Shown in pieces: positions 57,990 to 64,000 of a DNA stretch of 64,000 nucleotides (positions are counted from its first letter, which is position 1; each line of letters opens with the position of its first letter). A program made the position numbers and the translations under genes. Origin of the DNA: Chinchilla lanigera (lineage: Eukaryota > Chordata > Mammalia > Rodentia > Chinchillidae); contig NW_004955469.1 in the NCBI RefSeq assembly GCF_000276665.1, forward strand, positions 12,394,048-12,458,047, given 5' to 3'. Under the pieces are notes generated by a model that saw nothing but the letters and a program-made list of their open reading frames with translations, did no database searches and was not told the origin of the DNA.

Positions 57990-58985
57990 TTAAATTAAAC
58001 AGAATAGTCTCTCCTTTTCAGTGGTACTGGAACAACTGGATATGCATATGTATAAAACAAATTTCAACTCATTCCTCACACTATATCTCCAAATTAACTT
58101 AAGATGAATCATAGTCCCCTCTCCTCTCTCAAAAGATTAAATCTGTTAAGTTCATCTGTTAAATGAATGAAATTACAAGTCACAGACTTCGAAAGAATGT
58201 TTGATGAAGACTTTCTACACAGAATACATAAAGAACTCTCAAAATGCAGTGGTAAGAAGATCAAAAAGCTAACTTAAAATGGGCAAAAAATTTGATGATA
58301 TTTTACTAAAGAAATAAATGGATGACAAATAAACACTAGAAAATATGCTCAGTATCATTAGTGATTAGGTAAATGCAAGTCAAAGCCACTAGAGTGAAAT
58401 ATATATCAGACTGACCATGCAAACTTTCAGTGAAAACATGGAAGAAAGTGAAACTCTTGTACAGTGCTTGTGGGAATATAAAACAGAACAACCACTTTTG
58501 AAAATAGTTCAACAGTTCCTTAAAATTTTAAAAATATATCTCCTGTGCAATTCACCCATCGCACATTAAGATATTTACCAAGAAAATGGAAACACAGTTC
58601 CGTAAGAAAGACTGGAATAAAAATGTGCACAACACGTTAATGTATAATAAATACCCATAAACAGGGGAATGGAGAAACAAAGAGTATTCAGTACTTAGCA
58701 AGAAAAAGAATGAATATGTGTGAATCTCAGAATAATTATGCTGAATGGAAGAAGCTAAATCATAGCTTCTTCCATACATAGACTATGTATTTCACGGCTA
58801 TATTTCTCTAAAATACTAGAAAATTCCAACCAATCTTTAGTGACAGAAATTAAATCAGTGTTTGCTCAGAGATGGAGACTGGGGAGGGCAGGAAGATGAA
58901 GTTACAAAGAAGAATGAAGAAATAGAAATGATGGCTATGTTCTCTTGACTGTGGTGATGGTTCCCATCCGTGCAGCTTATTTATT
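57990..58985 (+). mobile_element. L1 3' end, sense, decayed
   Basis: GGTACTGGAACAACTGGATA, AGAATACATAAAGAACTCTC, GGTAAATGCAAGTCAAAGCC and TTGACTGTGGTGATGGTTCC follow the order of an old L1 ORF2/3' UTR. Confidence 0.8.
58745..58790. repeat. Two adjacent hairpins in the L1 3' region
   Basis: ATGGAAGAAGCT (58745-58756) and AGCTTCTTCCAT (58764-58775) pair perfectly over a 7-base loop. ATACATAG A CTATGTAT (58774-58790) follows and overlaps by two bases. Confidence 0.9.
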
Positions 58986-58989
58986 GTAT

Positions 58990-60440
58990 GTCAGTGATAT
59001 ATCAATCGAGCTTTTTAAAAAGAACAAATTAATTTTAAAAACGGTATACATAAAAACTAACATAGCTTTGCTTGAGAAGAATCTGAATGTTATCAGTCAT
59101 CTCACTAAATGTAAATGGACTAAACTTGCTACTTTAATACAAATTGGATTGTATTCCAGAACAACATTCTATTCTAAGAAAGAACAACATTCTATTATGG
59201 TTTTGACAAGCAACATTAAAAGTAAGGACTCTAAAAGGTAAAGGGTAGAAAAATTTTAAACATTAACAAAGAGAAATCTTATATAGCTATCATTATACCA
59301 GAAGAAACAGACATAACCTAAATGCTTGTAAAGAGGAATTGACAAATTCATAATCATAACAAATTATTTTAGCACACTTCACAAATCTTAAAAATGTTGG
59401 ATTATGAATAAAATGTAAAAGATACGAAGATCACCAGTAACAAATTTGATTTAAATAAATACATGAAGAATCAATCAATCCCACATCTAGTTCTCTGAAG
59501 AGATGAATAAGAAAAGCCTATAGTAAGATACAAAGGAAAAAAGAATATGTAAACTATTTTAAAAACCCAAAAATACAAATATTTTAAAATATAAGAGAAT
59601 TATAGGCAATTTTGTGTGAATAAATTTAAAGTTTTAAGACAGAATAGACAATACCCCAGAGAAAAATAAATAAAAGTAAAGCCTGAGCATACATTTCAAT
59701 ACACTGGGTAATCACCAAAGAAAAGAAAAAAATTCTCACCAGATGGCTTACATGTCCCTCCTCCCCCATTAAAAATTGCAAGACTTTTAAACCTTTTTTT
59801 AAAAGAAAAACATCCCTACAGATGAGAAGTGCCCTAGAAATGAAAGGAGTTCCTTAACTTGTTTAATAACACTGCCAAAACTTGCCATCAAAACAGGAAA
59901 ACAAAAAGAGAGCACAGAAAATTATACTTAAATGTTGTTTATGAACATGCAGGCAAAAATTCTTGAGCAAAATATTAGATAAAGAAATTCATTAATATGT
60001 AGAATTTGTGTGTGACTAAGGTTAGCCCAGAATTGTAAATAGGAATTAATGTTAGAGAATTACATAGTGTAATTCACCACACTGCCAGATAAGAAAGTAT
60101 GTCATTTCAATAGGTACAGAAAAAGAACTCGCTATGATTTGTTATCCACTCATAATAAAAGTTATTGGCTACCTAAGAATAGAGGAATACTTCCTTAACC
60201 TAACTAATGACATCTATACCTAGCCCTAGTCAACTCTACACTGGGTACTGATACATAAGTGTTCTTGTAATCAGAGGTGAGAGGCAGATGGCAAGTCCTG
60301 GCCAGGGCAGTGAGATGAGAAAAATAAACAAAAGGATAAGGGATGGACAGGAAGAAAGTTTTCACTTTAACAGAAAACAAACTCTGTAATAGAATCTCAG
60401 ATTAAATATTAGGGTGTTTTCTTAATGTAAAAACAAGGTA
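58990..60440 (+). mobile_element. L1 ORF2 middle region, sense, decayed
   Basis: A separate L1 body restarts upstream in L1 coordinates: CTAAATGTAAATGGACTAAA, TCTTGAGCAAAATATTAGAT, AATAGAGGAATACTTCCTTA and AAGTCCTGGCCAGGGCAGTG. The reading frame is destroyed. Confidence 0.75.
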
Positions 60441-61033
60441 TTAATAACTATATATAAAATATTTAAATAATTTTTATTTACCAGGAACACTGAGTAGAAG
60501 AGACAAATTTTAAAAAGAGCTAAAACTTTCCCCAAATAGGGTATTACTTGGGTAAAGTCAACTGCTGTATCAAGCTTCAGTCACTGGTGTGGAACAATGG
60601 AAGGTTTTTCTTGTCCATGTACTTGCTCAAAGTGATTCAAGTTGTTGATGCAGAGACTTAGGATCCTCTCCTCCCACCTCAAAGCTCCGTCCTCCCCACC
60701 CCAGTGCCTGAGGGTCCTCTGCACCCATCTGGTAAACGGGCTATGCAGAGAGGAGAACACAGTTGCTTTTCTGATCACACTCCATCAAGCCCCTGAGCTC
60801 TATGGTCACATGTGGACACCAGGAGAGCTGTGCTATTCAGCCCCTGGCTGTGCAGCTGTCTCTTTGTAAACCACAGGAGGGCTTTACTGACTTGTGCTGG
60901 ACAACTACCCATTCTCTCACAAATGCCAAACAAAATGGGAGGTACATTTAAACTTGGAAATAAATCTAACAAAAGTTGTACAATACTTATCTGTACATAA
61001 TTTTTAAAAAGTTATTGAAAAACACAAAAGGAG
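60441..61033. other. Unassigned segment inside the L1 domain
   Basis: I could not align this 590-base stretch with L1 by eye. It includes a CCTC-rich 60660-60740 part and no recognisable gene. Confidence 0.35.
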
Positions 61034-61392
61034 ATTGTCTTGGTTACTTTTCTCTCATTGCTGGGACAAAATACCTGACGCCCAAAATTAAGGAAGGAAA
61101 AGTTTATTTCACTTACAGTTTGTGGAGGTTTCAGTCCATACTTGGCAAGTTACAAGGCAGAGTGGCACATGGCAGAGGGCTACAGCTGATGGCGACAGAA
61201 CACAGCAAAGCAACCCGCACACACCAGGGCGGAATGGCCTCAAGCACCCTTCTCCTCTCCCTTACATATGCAAACTATCCACCCCAGGGCAGGTGCAGCT
61301 CTCACACCCATAATCAATCAAACTCTAAAAGCCTGCCCCATGGCCGCATGAGGCTTTGGGGGGACACCCAGACACGAACCATAACAGAGATA
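61034..61392 (-). mobile_element. Rodent MaLR-like solitary LTR, antisense, inserted in L1
   Basis: TTGTCTTGGTTACTTTTCTC, GCTGGGACAAAATACCTGAC, GGAAAAGTTTATTTCACTTA, GGAGGTTTCAGTCCATACTT and the end GACACGAACCATAACAGA follow the rodent MaLR pattern. It is the best preserved LTR in the window. Confidence 0.8.
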
Positions 61393-62234
61393 GATATGCA
61401 AGGTGAAGAGAGGTACCGTGCTCCCAGGTGGAAGAGGTCAATATCCTAACAATCTTAATCATCCTTTAATTAGCCTGTATTTTCAATGGAATCCTAATAA
61501 AAATCCCATTTTTTTCATGGACCCTGAAAACCAATCACAGAATCTAACTGAATTGAACAATGGACTAAAAATTACCCAGGTGCTTGGGTCACAGGGGTGA
61601 AGTCTTCTGATCTGATAGCAAGTCTTCTCAGAGAACACTAATTACCAAAGTGCAGTGTTGGCACATAGATAGATCAATAGTCAAGTGAAAACTCAATATA
61701 TTTCACAAGTGTCATCAAAAGTCAGTGTCAAAGGATAGAAATATTTGGTTATCTGAATGGAAAAAAATAAAATTTATTTCCTGCCATGTCAAAAAATAAT
61801 TTCCAGAGGGATTAAAGACCCAAATGTGAAAAGCAGGACATTAAAAATGTGTTATAAGATAGTTTATGTCAAACGGAAACAGAAAAGGATTTTTTTAAAC
61901 AAGGCCCAGAAAGCATAAACTTTAGAAAAAGATTGAGAATTTTGATTACCTTGAGATAAACCACCAAAGTCAAAGCAAAACATAAGCTACCTATTGAGAG
62001 AAAATATTTATAGTACATAAGACTTAGAAAAAGAAAAGAGCTTCCCCAAATAATTAAGAACAAATAACTACCCAAATAAAAGATACAACTGGAAGAGGGA
62101 ATCCAAATTGCAAATACAGCTTGTTTGTGTTCAGACAGATGCAAATTTGAGAGCATAATGAAATACTTACTGCCATGACCAGACTGGCAAAAATGTTAAA
62201 TTCTGACAAATACCAAGTGTGAGTGAGGGTGCAA
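61393..62234 (+). mobile_element. L1 ORF2 continuation, sense
   Basis: AATGGAATCCTAATAAAAAT, GAGGGATTAAAGACCCAAAT, TAAACTTTAGAAAAAGATTG and TTGAGAGAAAATATTTATAG follow L1 ORF2 order downstream of the 58990-60440 piece. Confidence 0.75.
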
Positions 62235-62385
62235 TTTTTTTTTTTTTTTTTTTCTTTTTGAGACAGGGTTTCACTATGCAGTTCAGGTTGTCCTTGAACT
62301 CACTTTATAGCCCAGGCTAGCAGCAATCCTCCTGCCTCAGCCTCCCAAGTGCTGGGGTTAGAGGCATGCACCACCAGGCCCAGCC
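62235..62385 (-). mobile_element. B1-like SINE inserted in L1
   Basis: A T21 run is followed by TCTTTTTGAGACAGGGTTTC and on to CACCAGGCCCAGC, with the internal duplication partly reduced. Confidence 0.9.
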
Positions 62386-62409
62386 AGAGGCTGTGAAAGA
62401 AAGACTATT

Positions 62410-62513
62410 TAAACAGATGTGGCTCACACCTATAATCCCAGCAGAAGGATCGCAAATTTAAACCCAGACTGGGCAATTTAGTGACTTAGCAGTAGGACCC
62501 TGTCTCAAAAAAA
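62410..62513 (+). mobile_element. B1-like SINE fragment inserted in L1
   Basis: TGTGGCTCACACCTATAATC, GACTGGGCAATTTAGTGACT, GACCCTGTCTCAAAAAAAAG. It has deletions compared with full copies. Confidence 0.65.
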
Positions 62514-63020
62514 AGTTTCAAAATCTAATGGTGAAAGCATAAACTGATACCAATTTTTAAAATATTTTACAAAGTTGAAGCTATACATAATCCTCGATTC
62601 AGCAATTTTGCTCCAAAATGTGTACCCCAGAAAAACTTCCCTAATGAGCACAAGGAGATGGGAATAAGAAAGTTCCTAGCAGCATTATAGCAAAAACTAT
62701 GGAATCAACCTAAATGCTCCTTCCCTGATGGATAAATAACCTGTAATAAATTCATCTACAGAAGTGAAAACCAATGCCCCATCTGTACAAGGCAAAGTCT
62801 TAATGGAGTGCAACGTGCACGAAGAAAGTGGCTGAAGGCTTTCTATACAACTTCAAGTACAAAAATTTTAATTTTTACCATAGCTGCCTAACAGGCTACA
62901 AAAAGGTGGGGGAGTAAGAGGAGGAGAGTGGGGGGAATCCAGTTATATCATGTACAGGTACAAATTTCCTATGAGGAATGTGACCGTTATGTATATCTGA
63001 AATGTACCAATAAAAATAAT
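62514..63020 (+). mobile_element. L1 3' end continuation, sense
   Basis: CGATTCAGCAATTTTGCTCC, CATTATAGCAAAAACTATGG and AATCAACCTAAATGCTCCTT are the ORF2 3' end, in order after the 61393-62234 piece. Confidence 0.8.
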
Positions 63021-64000
63021 TTTCTTTGAAAGAAAACAAAGGTGGGCAAACCTTCTGTAAAGGCTGGGTAGTCAGGATTCACAGTGTTGCAGACCCCGTC
63101 TCTCTCTCTGTTTCTCTGTTTCTCTCAATAGCAGTAGTTTGTAATGAACACATAGTGTAGGGCCTGGCATGTAGGCAGTGACTGGGACAGTTAGATCCCT
63201 CCCTTTCGGGTCTATCACCTTCCTGTGAGTGGCCGTGCTTGGTAGCGGTAGAGTTTGTCTTAGGTGAGTGGGAATCGCCATCCCTGGCAGCAAAGGGACG
63301 GGGCAAAGGAGCAAGAACAACCTGAGCTGGCCTGGAATTGAAAGGAGAAAGCATTGCTGCTCTCAGCACCTTTCTTCTAATGGACACAGATCCCGGGTGG
63401 GCAGGGACAGTGCTAGGGTTCTGGCCCAGGGTGACCTGTGAACCACTGTTCAGAGGGGTGGGAGTCTGAGGCTCTGAGAACCCATGTCACGTGATGGTTA
63501 GGCCAGCTTAATATCCACTGGGCCTGATTCTGGCCAGTGATTCCTGCCGAATTACATAAAGTGCCTATTTTTCTTTCTTCCTCATTTCAGTTTTCTCCCA
63601 TCCACTTTTTACTCTGGTGATAGTTGTTCTACTCATGGACAGCAGGTTTTGTTATTCTCTGGCACAGCCCAACTTATTCATTCCTCTCTATGCATTTCTC
63701 CACCCGGCCTGCCTGGTGATGATGTGACATCTCCATGGAAACAGATGTGGATCCCACAGTTGCTTAGCAATGTGCTGCAGGATGGTTAAGCTGTGCTCTA
63801 GTTTCCTGGGGGGCTTGGCATTCTTTGATGTGTCTGTACTATGGACCGGGATGAGTGGGATGCTTCTTCCCTTGCCTCTGCCCTTTTTATGTAAAAGTAA
63901 AAAGTAAAAAGAACTGGAAATTTACCTTGTTTGGGAGGAATGGCATCGTGAGGAGAGCAAAGGGTTTGAAACAAGCAGGAAGAGGAAGACAACATGTTCT
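63021..64000. other. Intergenic end of window, nothing firmly assigned
   Basis: GTGGGCAAACCTTCTGTAAA near 63041 recalls the start of the hAT relic family at 1495-1790. No exon of a neighbouring gene was recognised. Confidence 0.4.

Noticed and set aside
38000..64000. Exons of a downstream neighbour (CAPN13 lies past LCLAT1 in human, on the opposite strand)
   Set aside because: No calpain-like sequence was recognised; the human spacing would place it beyond this window.
1..64000. CRISPR arrays, operons, prokaryotic mobile elements
   Set aside because: The repeats are dispersed mammalian retroposons and microsatellites; no spaced direct-repeat array exists.

Overview
This window is nuclear DNA from a placental mammal, most likely a rodent. 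It has spliced gene structure with very low coding density, L1 fossils, MIR and MaLR LTR fragments, CA/TG microsatellites, and B1-like (7SL-derived) and ID-like (tRNA-derived) SINEs. Several diverged copies carry a B1 body followed by an ID body, a composite known as B1-dID from some non-murid rodents. A squirrel-, dormouse- or beaver-related animal is my best guess, but I could not check the species.

Only one protein-coding piece is secure: the terminal coding exon of LCLAT1 (lysocardiolipin acyltransferase 1) at 34071-34573 on the + strand. It is preceded by a clear polypyrimidine tract and AG acceptor. It encodes the C-terminal 167 residues: part of the lumenal/cytosolic domain, two hydrophobic segments and a C-terminal KKSE dilysine ER-retrieval signal. 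No other LCLAT1 exon was recognised, so bases 1-34070 are read as the 3' part of the last intron. A long A+T-rich 3' UTR probably runs from 34574 to about 37.9 kb, where AATAAA is followed by a GU-rich stretch. From about 37.9 kb to the end looks intergenic.

Layout. 1-34 kb: intron with B1, ID and B1-dID SINEs, an old MaLR LTR with internal sequence (3.8-5.1 kb), antisense L1 fragments (9.2-10.6 and 16.7-18.1 kb), a sense L1 fragment (24.2-25.3 kb), MaLR LTRs (19.7-20.6, 25.7-26.1 and 32.0-32.2 kb), a degenerate mariner transposase (32.5-32.8 kb) and two SINEs with perfect 16-bp target-site duplications. 34-38 kb: LCLAT1 exon and UTR. 38-41.3 kb: MaLR LTR and sense L1 3' end. 41.3-57.5 kb: more G+C-rich, mostly unique sequence with MIR and MER5/MER20-like traces, a 561-base run of N (44140-44700) flanked by SINE sequence, a CTCF-like motif (46.57 kb) and an E-box/TATA pair (47.07-47.09 kb). 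58-63 kb: a decayed sense L1 domain interrupted by an LTR and SINEs.

Nothing here amounts to a novel multi-gene system. The most unusual signals are structural: a SINE in which a block has been replaced by a perfect palindrome without length change, two back-to-back perfect hairpins 300 bp away, a 16-bp palindrome framed by direct repeats, and an exact 34-bp tandem duplication. Most of these fit replication template-switching or slippage. Repeat family names come from memory of consensus sequences and their edges are approximate.
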